6,297 nt of DNA, from assembly GCA_023423675.1 (NCBI GenBank), contig JAFAFD010000186.1, positions 1 through 6,297 on the forward strand, written 5' to 3'. The notes beneath the pieces were generated by a model. That model searched no databases and was not told the origin of the DNA. It saw only the letters and a list, made by a program, of their open reading frames with translations. Shown one piece after another: positions 1-5,172 of this stretch; the stretch's first letter is position 1; each line of letters opens with the position of its first letter. The position numbers and the translations under genes are program-made. Origin of the DNA: Pseudomonadota bacterium (GTDB taxonomy: Bacteria > Pseudomonadota > Gammaproteobacteria > Xanthomonadales > Xanthomonadaceae).

Positions 1-25
1 CCGCCGGGCATGGCCCGGCGCTACC
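1..25 (-). repeat. GTAG-type (SMAG/REP) hairpin, copy A1
   Basis: A perfect 8-bp inverted repeat, CGCCGGGC-ATG-GCCCGGCG (2-20), is followed by CTACC (21-25), so on the minus strand it reads GGTAG then the stem-loop. This is the layout of the SMAG family of Stenotrophomonas maltophilia, short GTAG-headed palindromes of the REP class thought to be moved by RAYT transposases. The same 25 bases recur at 102-126, and 26 bases (2-27) recur at 3058-3083. The hairpin lies downstream of purK, outside any gene. It has no T-tract, so it is not a standard intrinsic terminator. Confidence 0.8.
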
Positions 26-41
26 GGCTTCCCGCTGCTCT

Positions 42-66
42 GGTAGATGCCCCCCTTGGTGGGCAT
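42..66 (+). repeat. GTAG-type hairpin, forward orientation
   Basis: GGTAG (42-46) is followed by a stem in which ATGCCC (47-52) pairs with GGGCAT (61-66), with a mismatch and two more possible pairs inside. It faces copy A1, so CTACC (21-25) and GGTAG (42-46) point at each other across 16 bases. Such inverted pairs are a known arrangement of REP-like elements. The stem is less perfect than those of its neighbours. Confidence 0.6.
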
Positions 67-90
67 TGCCGGCCAGCGGCCGGCATTACC
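67..90 (-). repeat. GTAG-type hairpin, copy B1 (GTAA variant)
   Basis: A perfect 8-bp stem, TGCCGGCC-AGC-GGCCGGCA (67-85), is followed by TTACC (86-90). On the minus strand this reads GGTAA, a one-base change from the usual GGTAG tag. The stem is identical to that at 143-161, where the tag is intact. It begins exactly where the preceding forward hairpin ends. Confidence 0.7.
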
Positions 91-101
91 GGCATGGCGT
101 G

Positions 102-126
102 CCGCCGGGCATGGCCCGGCGCTACC
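102..126 (-). repeat. GTAG-type hairpin, copy A2
   Basis: These 25 bases are identical to positions 1-25: stem CGCCGGGC (103-110), loop ATG, stem GCCCGGCG (114-121), then CTACC (122-126). It is in the same orientation as A1 and is followed, like A1, by a B-type hairpin, giving an A-B-A-B layout downstream of purK. Confidence 0.8.
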
Positions 127-142
127 AACATCGCGCGGCCAT

Positions 143-166
143 TGCCGGCCAGCGGCCGGCACTACC
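143..166 (-). repeat. GTAG-type hairpin, copy B2
   Basis: The stem TGCCGGCC (143-150), loop AGC (151-153) and stem GGCCGGCA (154-161) are followed by an intact CTACC (162-166). This is the copy closest to purK, whose stop codon lies at 172-174. In the purK transcript the hairpin would form within 30 nt after the stop. REP-like hairpins in such positions are known to protect mRNA 3' ends or favour Rho-type termination; which applies here is not visible. Confidence 0.75.
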
Positions 167-171
167 GGCGA

Positions 172-1320
172 TCAGCGATTGCGCAATGCATGCACCGCGG
201 GTGCCACCTGCGCCTGACGGTCCAGCTCAAGGCCGACCTGCAGCAGCGCATCGGCCAGCGCATCGGCATCATCGTCACGCAGCGTGGCGTGGCCGACCTT
301 GCGGCCGTCGCGCGGCTGCTTGCCGTAGTCATGCCAATGGCCACTGGCCTGGCCCAGCACCGGCGTCGCATCGGGCATCGCGCCCAGCCAGTTCAGCATG
401 CAGGCATGGCCGAGCATGCGGGTGCTGCCCAGCGGCAGGCCCAGCACGGCGCGCAGGTGGTTCTCGAACTGCGAGGTCTCGCTGCCTTCGATGGTCCAGT
501 GGCCGGAGTTGTGCACGCGCGGTGCCATCTCGTTGGCCAGCAGCTCGCCATCGCGGCAGAACAGCTCCAGCGCGAACACGCCCACGTAGCCCAGGTGCTC
601 GGCCACGCGGCGCGCATAACCAATCGCCGCCTCATGCTCGGCATCGGACAGCACGGCCGGGGCCACGCTGGCCGACAGCACGCCATCGACATGCCAGTTG
701 CCGGTGACCGGCCACGCCTGGAAGCTTCCATCACGGCCGCGCACGGCGACCACGCTGACTTCGCGCTGGAAGGCGACGAAGCCCTCCAGGATCAGGCCGG
801 TGCGCTCGACCTGGGCGCCGAGGGCGTCCCATGCGGCGTCGATGTCCGCCTCGCTGCGCAGGCGGAACTGGCCCTTGCCGTCATAGCCGAGGCGGCGGGT
901 CTTGAGGATGCACGGCAGGCCGAACTCGGCGGCCTTCGCGGCCAGCTCGTCACGGCTGCGGATATCGGCGAAGGCCGGCAGCGGAATGCCCAGCTGCTGG
1001 AACAGGCTCTTCTCGCTCAGCCGATCCTGCGCGACGGCCAGCGCCGACGGCGGCGGGTAGACCGGCACCTGCTCGGCCAGCCACTGCGCACTGTCGGCCG
1101 GCACGTTCTCGAAATCGAAGGTGACCACGTCGACCTTGGCGGCAAACTCGGCCAGGGCCTTGCGATCATCGAACGCCGCCACGGTGAGCGGCGCCAGCGG
1201 GCCGCTGCAGGCGTCGGCCGCCGGGTCGTACAGCTCGAAGCGCAGCCCCAGCGGCGCACCGGCCAGGACCATCATGCGGGCGAGCTGTCCGCCGCCCAGG
1301 ATGCCGACGGTCAGGCTCAT
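172..1320 (-). CDS. purK: N5-carboxyaminoimidazole ribonucleotide synthetase
   Basis: PurK uses ATP and bicarbonate to carboxylate 5-aminoimidazole ribonucleotide to N5-CAIR, the substrate PurE rearranges in de novo purine synthesis. It is a cytosolic ATP-grasp enzyme. The 382-residue protein has the family length. The N-terminal [12 protein letters not shown] (6-17) starts the Rossmann-like domain, [13 protein letters not shown] (139-151) is the ATP-grasp nucleotide loop, and E252, E264 and N271 lie in the metal and ATP site, with [19 protein letters not shown] (263-281) unmistakable. The tail [16 protein letters not shown] (332-347) is also typical. The start ATG overlaps the purE stop (ATGA, 1317-1320), so the two are co-transcribed and probably translationally coupled. 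Nothing essential is missing. GTAG hairpins follow the stop codon. Confidence 0.97.
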   Translation of the reverse strand: MSLTVGILGGGQLARMMVLAGAPLGLRFELYDPAADACSGPLAPLTVAAFDDRKALAEFAAKVDVVTFDFENVPADSAQWLAEQVPVYPPPSALAVAQDRLSEKSLFQQLGIPLPAFADIRSRDELAAKAAEFGLPCILKTRRLGYDGKGQFRLRSEADIDAAWDALGAQVERTGLILEGFVAFQREVSVVAVRGRDGSFQAWPVTGNWHVDGVLSASVAPAVLSDAEHEAAIGYARRVAEHLGYVGVFALELFCRDGELLANEMAPRVHNSGHWTIEGSETSQFENHLRAVLGLPLGSTRMLGHACMLNWLGAMPDATPVLGQASGHWHDYGKQPRDGRKVGHATLRDDDADALADALLQVGLELDRQAQVAPAVHALRNR

Positions 1321-1820
1321 TGGCGCGGATCGTCGTGGGCCATGACATCTTCGGTCTGGCGGGTGCGGAAGGCCTCCAGCGCCTGACCGATGGCCGGCTG
1401 GTCGCTGGCCAGCATCGCCGCGGCGAACAGCGCCGCGTTGGATGCACCCGCATTGCCGATCGCGAAGGTGGCGACCGGGATGCCGGCCGGCATCTGCACG
1501 ATCGACAGCAGCGAATCCATGCCGTTGAGGGCCTTGGACTGCACCGGCACGCCCAGCACCGGCACGGCGGTCTTGGCGGCGATCATGCCCGGCAGGTGCG
1601 CGGCCCCGCCGGCACCGGCGATGATCGCGCGCAGGCCGCGCGGGCCCGCTTCTTCTGCGTAGCTGAACAATACGTCCGGGGTGCGGTGGGCGGAGACCAC
1701 CTTCACTTCGAACGGAACACCCAGGGCTTCAAGCTTCTGGGCGGCGTGCTGCATGGTTTCCCAGTCGGAGCGGGAACCCATGACGATGCCGACAAGCGGC
1801 GCGATCGGGTTGGGGGTCAT
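1317..1820 (-). CDS. purE: N5-carboxyaminoimidazole ribonucleotide mutase
   Basis: PurE (class I) moves the carboxyl group of N5-CAIR from N5 to C4 to give CAIR, directly after the PurK step. The cytosolic enzyme is an octamer in known cases. The 167-residue protein shows MGSRSDW (14-20), which binds the nucleotide phosphate, SAHRTP (43-48) with the catalytic His45 at the same number as in E. coli, and [11 protein letters not shown] (68-78), plus [20 protein letters not shown] (87-106). The bacterial-type PurE is expected because PurK is present. The ATG at 1820 is preceded on the minus strand by AGGTGA (1827-1832) with a 6-nt gap, which supports this start. It is the first gene of the purEK pair and is divergent from the Trm112-like gene. 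Confidence 0.97.
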   Translation of the reverse strand: MTPNPIAPLVGIVMGSRSDWETMQHAAQKLEALGVPFEVKVVSAHRTPDVLFSYAEEAGPRGLRAIIAGAGGAAHLPGMIAAKTAVPVLGVPVQSKALNGMDSLLSIVQMPAGIPVATFAIGNAGASNAALFAAAMLASDQPAIGQALEAFRTRQTEDVMAHDDPRQ

Positions 1821-1878
1821 TGGCCGTCACCTACCTTAAAGACGTATTCTAGCCGTCTTCCACGCAAGACGAAGAACC
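1821..1878. promoter_or_regulatory. Divergent purE / Trm112-like intergenic region
   Basis: Only 58 bp separate two outward-facing start codons, so promoters for both directions must lie here or reach into the opposite gene. On the minus strand, TAGAAT (1846-1851) is a plausible -10 for purE, but no good -35 lies at 16-18 bp, and AGGTGA (1827-1832) is the purE ribosome binding site. Towards the right only weak purine-rich sequence, AAGACGAAGAA (1866-1876), precedes the ATG. No palindrome resembling a PurR operator is seen. Confidence 0.4.
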
Positions 1879-2148
1879 ATGGATCGCAAGCTGCTTGACC
1901 TGCTGGTGTCGCCGGACACCCGCCAGCCCCTGTCCCTGCTGGATGGCAAGGGCCTGGAAGCCCTCAACAAGGCCATTTCCGCCGGCTCGGTCAACAAGGC
2001 CGACGGCAACCCGCTGGCCCAGCCGCTGCGCGAAGCGCTGGTCACCCGTGACCGCAAGCAGGTGTTCCGGGTCGACGACGGCATTCCGGTGCTGCTGGCC
2101 GAAGAGGCCATCCCGACCGCGCAGATCGCCGACTTCCCCGCCGCATGA
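1879..2148 (+). CDS. Trm112/YcaR-like small protein without zinc cysteines
   Basis: This 89-residue protein resembles the Trm112 (UPF0434, YcaR) family at both ends. MDRKLLDLLVSPDTRQPL (1-18) matches the family opening, in which a CPxC-like motif usually follows the leucines, and VFRVDDGIPVLLAEEA (62-77) matches the hallmark DGIPVLL strand. Typical bacterial members have about 60 residues; here about 30 extra residues (roughly 25-60) sit between the two parts. The protein has no cysteine at all, so it cannot form the zinc site, and Val10 stands where the first Cys would be expected. In eukaryotes and archaea Trm112 activates methyltransferases; the bacterial role is unclear. Its stop overlaps the nadC start by 4 bp, so the two are probably co-expressed. 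No strong Shine-Dalgarno is seen. The family call is fairly sure, the function unknown. Confidence 0.85.
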   Translation: MDRKLLDLLVSPDTRQPLSLLDGKGLEALNKAISAGSVNKADGNPLAQPLREALVTRDRKQVFRVDDGIPVLLAEEAIPTAQIADFPAA

Positions 2149-2999
2149 CCGCCCTGCCGACGCCGGATGCGGCCCTCGTCGCGGCCGATGTCGCCCGCGC
2201 GTTGGCCGAGGACCTGGGCAGCGGTGACGTCACCGCCGCCCTGCTGCCCGACCAGGCCGACAGCGCCTACCTACTGTGCAAGCAGGACGATGCGGTGATC
2301 GCCGGTCGCCCCTGGTTCGACGCCACCCATCGGGCGCTCGACCCGGACGTCCGCATCGAATGGCGCGTGGCCGAGGGCGACCGCGTCGCCGCCGGCACCG
2401 TGCTGGCCCTGCTGCACGGGCGCAGCCGCAGCCTGGTCAGCGCCGAGCGCACCTCGCTGAATTTCCTGCAGACCCTCTCCGGCACCGCCACCACCACCGC
2501 CCGCTACGTGGCCGCGGTGGCCGGCACCGGCACGCGCATCCTCGATACCCGCAAGACCCTGCCCGGCCTGCGCCTGGCGCAGAAGTACGCGGTGCGCTGC
2601 GGCGGCGGCGACAACCACCGCTTCGGCCTGTACGACACGGTGATGCTGAAGGAAAACCACATCCGTGCCGCCGGCTCGCTGCCCGCTGCGGTGGCTGCCG
2701 CGCGCCAGCAGTGGCCGTCGCTGCCGCTGGTGGTGGAGGTGGAAGACCTGGAGCAGCTGCAGCAGGCACTGGATGCCGGCTGCGAGCGCATCCTGCTGGA
2801 CGACTTCGATGCCGCGCTGCGCCGCGAGGCCGTGCGCATCACCGCTGGGCGCATTCCACTGGAAGTCTCCGGCAGTGTCGGCCTGGAGGGATTGCGCGCG
2901 ATCGCCGAGGACGGCGTGGACTGCATTTCCATCGGCGGCCTGACCAAGCACGTGCAGGCGATCGACCTGTCGCTGAAGCTGGGGCCGCCGCCGGGTTGA
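2145..2999 (+). CDS. nadC: Nicotinate-nucleotide pyrophosphorylase (quinolinate phosphoribosyltransferase)
   Basis: NadC condenses quinolinate with PRPP and decarboxylates it to nicotinate mononucleotide, the entry into NAD synthesis from aspartate; it is a cytosolic dimer in known cases. All family landmarks are present in 284 residues: EDLGSGDVT (22-30), SAERTSLNFLQTLSGTAT (99-116), ILDTRKTLPGLR (132-143) with Arg136 and Lys137 for substrate, KYAVRCGGGDNHRFGLYD (147-164) with His158-Arg159, MLKENH (167-172), VEVEDL (197-202), ILLDDF (216-221), EVSGSV (240-245) and SIGGLTKH (262-269), which close the barrel and bind phosphate. The ATG overlaps the upstream stop (ATGA, 2145-2148) and has no clear Shine-Dalgarno, so translation probably depends on coupling to the Trm112-like gene. 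The rest of the quinolinate pathway (nadA, nadB) is not in the window. Confidence 0.97.
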   Translation: MTALPTPDAALVAADVARALAEDLGSGDVTAALLPDQADSAYLLCKQDDAVIAGRPWFDATHRALDPDVRIEWRVAEGDRVAAGTVLALLHGRSRSLVSAERTSLNFLQTLSGTATTTARYVAAVAGTGTRILDTRKTLPGLRLAQKYAVRCGGGDNHRFGLYDTVMLKENHIRAAGSLPAAVAAARQQWPSLPLVVEVEDLEQLQQALDAGCERILLDDFDAALRREAVRITAGRIPLEVSGSVGLEGLRAIAEDGVDCISIGGLTKHVQAIDLSLKLGPPPG

Positions 3000-3010
3000 G
3001 GGTGGCTCCT

Positions 3011-3032
3011 GTAGAGCCGAGCCCACGCTCGG
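3011..3032 (+). repeat. GTAG-type hairpin after nadC
   Basis: GTAG (3011-3014) is followed by the stem CCGAGC (3017-3022), loop CCAC and stem GCTCGG (3027-3032). The form GTAGAGCCGAGC...GCTCGG is a common variant of this family in Stenotrophomonas and Xanthomonas. It begins 12 nt after the nadC stop and faces the hairpin at 3058-3081, giving a GTAG...CTAC bracket. There is no T-tract. Confidence 0.75.
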
Positions 3033-3057
3033 GTGCCCCTCGAGCTGCCGCTTCGCT

Positions 3058-3083
3058 CGCCGGGCATGGCCCGGCGCTACCGG
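3058..3083 (-). repeat. GTAG-type hairpin, copy A3
   Basis: These 26 bases are identical to positions 2-27: stem CGCCGGGC (3058-3065), loop ATG, stem GCCCGGCG (3069-3076), then CTACC (3077-3081). It closes an inverted pair with the hairpin at 3011-3032. A degenerate relative may follow: CCGAGT (3086-3091) can pair with ATTCGG (3100-3105) before CTAC (3106-3109), but that one is weak. The remaining bases up to the next gene show only its ribosome binding site. Confidence 0.8.
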
Positions 3084-3153
3084 TTCCGAGTCCTTCACGA
3101 TTCGGCTACGCCTGCCTCTGCGACGCTGCGGCCATCCCCCACAGGAGCCGCGC

Positions 3154-4092
3154 ATGCGCCGGATGCTGTTGCCTGCCTGCCTGCTGCTGGCCGCCGCGCC
3201 GCTGTCAGCCGCCGCCGCCGAAGCCTGCGACGTGCCACCCCGCTTCGGCCTCAGTCCGCTGGCGATCTCCATCCGCAATGCTGCCTGCAATGAACATCGG
3301 CTCTGGTACCGCCCCTTCATCGACCGCGAGGGGCGCGCGGCCAGCCTCAGCGTCACCGAAGCGGAGAACGAGAACCTGGCCGACAACGGCCTGATCGCCT
3401 GGCAGCGCGTGGCCAGCTACTGGCGCGACAGCGGCACGCTCAACGCGATGGGCAGCATTCCCGGCGCCAGCAGCTGCCTGGCGCCGCTGGGCACGCGCTA
3501 CACCGACAGCGACTGCCGCGCCTTCCTGATCGACAACCCGTGGTCGGCCGCGTTCATTTCCTGGGTGATGACCCGCGCCGGCGTGCCGGGCTTCACCACG
3601 TCGCCGCGGCATATCGACTACATCCGCGCCGCCTACCAGGCGGGGCCGACCGGCGTGCCGTACCGGCTGGTGGATCCGGCCACGGCCAAGCCGGCACCGG
3701 GCGACCTGCTGTGCTTCCTGCGCGACCGCAGCAGCACGCTGAGCTACAGCGGGCTGGTGAAAGCGCTGGGCAACGGCTCGGTCGGTCACTGGAAATCGCA
3801 TTGCGAAGTCGTGGTGGCGGCCAACCTCGGCGGCGACCAGACCCTGTACCTGGTGGGCGGCAACGTGATGAACACCGTGGCCATGCGCCTGCTGCAGCTG
3901 GACCGCACGGGCCTCATCCAGCTGCCGCCCGCGCGCGATCGCAGCAGCACCGGCATCGACTCCAGCTGCACGCCCGGCCGCGAGGACGAATGCAGCTTCA
4001 ACCGTCAGGACTGGGCGGCACTCTTGCAGCTGACAGCTCCGGCATCGAGGGTGGCACCGCCGCCGGTCACGCCAGCCACGAACGGACAATGA
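3154..4092 (+). CDS. Exported DUF2272-like protein, NlpC/P60-related with Ser at the nucleophile position
   Basis: The 312-residue protein begins with a signal peptide (Arg2-Arg3, hydrophobic 4-20, likely cleavage after AAAA near residue 22), so it is probably periplasmic. The core resembles DUF2272 and, more distantly, cysteine peptidases of the NlpC/P60-amidase type: NPWSAAFISWVMTRAG (128-143), PGDLLCF (182-188), HCEVVV (216-221) and LYLVGGN (231-237). In related amidases the first motif reads WCAAF with catalytic Cys, the third supplies His and the last an Asn in GGN; here Ser131, His216 and Asn237 take those places. Eight cysteines remain after the signal peptide (25, 45, 108, 121, 187, 217, 272, 280), consistent with disulfides. 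The tail is proline-rich. AGGAG (3143-3147), 6 nt before the ATG, fixes the start. A cell-wall role is inference only. Confidence 0.85.
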   Translation: MRRMLLPACLLLAAAPLSAAAAEACDVPPRFGLSPLAISIRNAACNEHRLWYRPFIDREGRAASLSVTEAENENLADNGLIAWQRVASYWRDSGTLNAMGSIPGASSCLAPLGTRYTDSDCRAFLIDNPWSAAFISWVMTRAGVPGFTTSPRHIDYIRAAYQAGPTGVPYRLVDPATAKPAPGDLLCFLRDRSSTLSYSGLVKALGNGSVGHWKSHCEVVVAANLGGDQTLYLVGGNVMNTVAMRLLQLDRTGLIQLPPARDRSSTGIDSSCTPGREDECSFNRQDWAALLQLTAPASRVAPPPVTPATNGQ

Positions 4093-4160
4093 GCAGGATG
4101 GCTTGATCCGCTGCGCGTTCGCCGCCATCTTTGCGGGATCGACCCTGCACGCGTGACGCC

Positions 4161-4511
4161 ATGCCTACCCTGTTGTTGCTGCTGATTGCCGGCGGCATCG
4201 TCTACTTCTTCTGGAATGCCGCGCGTTCCGCCGCCGAACGTGCCATCGAACTCGGCCGCAACGCCTGCCGCGCCGCCGACGTGCAGTGGCTGGACCAGGC
4301 GGTGCACGCCACCGGCATGCGCCTGTCGCGCGGCGAGGATGGCCGGCTCGGCTTCGAGCGCACCTTCAAGTTCGAGTATTCCTACGACGGCATCGATCGC
4401 CACGTCGGCCGCATGGTGCTGCGCGGCGACCAGCTGGTCTCGTTCACCGGCCCGGGTGCGGCGCGGATCAGCCAGATCCGCGCGGATGTGGAAGACGCAG
4501 AGGACGTCTGA
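4161..4511 (+). CDS. Membrane-anchored DUF3301-like protein
   Basis: The 116-residue protein has one N-terminal transmembrane segment, roughly TLLLLLIAGGIVYFFW (3-18), then a soluble part: ARSAAERAIELGRNACRAAD (21-40), with ERTFKFEYSYDG (66-77) and GRMVLRGDQLVSF (83-95) further on. This order (hydrophobic helix, an alpha-helix with a Cys, then two beta-rich stretches) matches DUF3301 proteins of gammaproteobacteria, whose function is not known to me. A longer frame begins at TTG 4131, but it would put ten charged residues before the membrane helix and has no ribosome binding site, so ATG 4161 is preferred, although its own Shine-Dalgarno is weak. It lies 68 bp after the DUF2272-like gene on the same strand and may be co-transcribed with it. 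It is convergent with sspB. Confidence 0.8.
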   Translation: MPTLLLLLIAGGIVYFFWNAARSAAERAIELGRNACRAADVQWLDQAVHATGMRLSRGEDGRLGFERTFKFEYSYDGIDRHVGRMVLRGDQLVSFTGPGAARISQIRADVEDAEDV

Positions 4512-4515
4512 ACCC

Positions 4516-4625
4516 GGTAGCGCGGGCAGAAGCGTGCCGATCAAGGGTCGGCACCCACCGTTGCTTTATGGTGTGCCGACCAACGGTCGGCACCTACCGT
4601 TGCTTGTCGGCACCTACCGTTATTT
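4516..4625. repeat. GTAG-type repeat array between convergent genes
   Basis: A forward GGTAG (4516-4520) opens the array. The first stem-loop is GTGCCGA (4534-4540) with TCGGCAC (4548-4554). The second is perfect: GTGCCGACC-AAC-GGTCGGCAC (4573-4593) followed by CTACC (4594-4598). A 20-bp unit spanning the right stem arm, the tag and a GTTGCTT-like tail occurs three times: 4547-4566, 4586-4605 (19 of 20 identical) and 4606-4625 (18 of 20 identical to the second). The third copy lacks a left arm and cannot form its own hairpin. It covers the stop codon and last lysine codon of sspB. The array fills the whole 108-bp gap after the DUF3301-like gene. No T-tract follows the stems on either strand, so intrinsic termination is not shown. 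Confidence 0.8.
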
Positions 4626-5087
4626 GACAACGCGCAGCGTCGGGCGGCCCTTCGGCGGCGGCGTGGTCGGCGGCCGGTCGTCCGGCGGCGTGTCATCCGA
4701 CGAGGTCTCGCCTTCGTGCAGCAGCTCGTCGCTGGTCGGTGCCGGTTCGGTACCCGGAATATCGTCCGGCAGCGCCATGCCCTGCCCGGTCTCGCGCGCG
4801 TACACGGCCAGCACCGCGCTGATCGGCACCTGCACCGGATAGCTGGTACCGGAGAAGCGGGCCGAGAAGCTCACCATCTCGTTGTTGATCATCAGCTGCA
4901 CCACCGCGCGCTCGGCAATGTTGAGCACCACGCGGCCCTCGTTCACCGCCGCAGGCGGCACCTGGACGCCGGGAACGCCGGCATCGACCAGGATGTGCGG
5001 GGTCAGCTGGTTGTCGTTGATCCATTCCACCAGCGCCCGCAGCAGGTACGGGCGGTGGCTGGTCATGTGGAAGAAGTCGTCGGTCAT
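4620..5087 (-). CDS. sspB: ClpXP protease specificity-enhancing factor SspB
   Basis: SspB is a cytosolic adaptor that delivers ssrA-tagged proteins from stalled ribosomes, and some other substrates, to ClpXP. The folded domain covers about residues 8-108: SHRPYLLRALVEWINDNQLT (10-29), VDAGVPGVQVP (34-44), GRVVLNIAERAV (51-62), VSFSARFSG (72-80) and AVLAVYARETGQGM (91-104) are all family signatures. A disordered acidic and proline-rich linker (about 109-146) follows. The last residues, GRPTLRVVK (147-155), are the ClpX-binding tail, near identical to that of E. coli. The 155 residues are close to the usual length. Translation may begin at M1 or at M8 (MTSHRPYLL); neither has a Shine-Dalgarno. 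It follows sspA by 85 bp on the same strand. Its stop codon lies inside a GTAG repeat unit. Confidence 0.95.
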   Translation of the reverse strand: MTDDFFHMTSHRPYLLRALVEWINDNQLTPHILVDAGVPGVQVPPAAVNEGRVVLNIAERAVVQLMINNEMVSFSARFSGTSYPVQVPISAVLAVYARETGQGMALPDDIPGTEPAPTSDELLHEGETSSDDTPPDDRPPTTPPPKGRPTLRVVK

Positions 5088-5108
5088 GCGTGAAGTGTAC
5101 GCGCCCGA

Positions 5109-5124
5109 CGCCCCTGCCGGGGCG
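5109..5124. other. GC hairpin between sspA and sspB
   Basis: CGCCCC (5109-5114) and GGGGCG (5119-5124) form a perfect 6-bp stem with loop TGCC, in the middle of the 85-bp gap between the sspA stop and the sspB start. No T-run follows on the minus strand, so it is not a simple terminator. It carries no GTAG tag. An imperfect stem, CTGCA (5131-5135) with TGCAG (5148-5152), lies closer to sspA. These could form a processing or pausing structure, but that is inference. Confidence 0.4.
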
Positions 5125-5172
5125 GATCGACTGCACGCCAGTGGGCATGCAGACGGAATGCGCCCGCCGGGA

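Noticed and set aside
1..166. CRISPR array
   Set aside because: The repeated units are palindromes with a GTAG tag at irregular spacing and in mixed orientation, without unique spacers of constant length.
10..1386. 458-codon open frame on the plus strand across purK
   Set aside because: It is antisense to a clear purK and low in complexity (rich in Arg, Ala, Gln and His), which is typical of a GC-rich shadow frame, and it runs through the hairpin cluster.
3172..3180. Possible lipoprotein cysteine (LPAC, residues 6-9) in the DUF2272-like protein
   Set aside because: It comes too early, before the hydrophobic stretch, and Pro does not fit the lipobox; an ordinary signal peptide cut near residue 22 fits better.
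2271..3394. About 370-codon open frames on both strands over nadC
   Set aside because: Both overlap nadC and the GTAG repeats, are made mostly of Arg, Ala, Gly and Pro, and resemble no family; nadC explains the region.
3205..4128. 307-codon minus-strand frame opposite the DUF2272-like gene
   Set aside because: The plus strand has a signal peptide, a good ribosome binding site and family motifs; the opposite frame has none.
4131..4160. TTG start giving a longer DUF3301-like protein
   Set aside because: It adds ten charged residues before the membrane helix and has no ribosome binding site; ATG 4161 gives a normal anchor.
4534..4598. Intrinsic bidirectional terminator between the DUF3301-like gene and sspB
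   Set aside because: The stems are strong, but no run of T follows on either strand; they are better described as GTAG repeats. Rho-dependent ending is possible but not visible.
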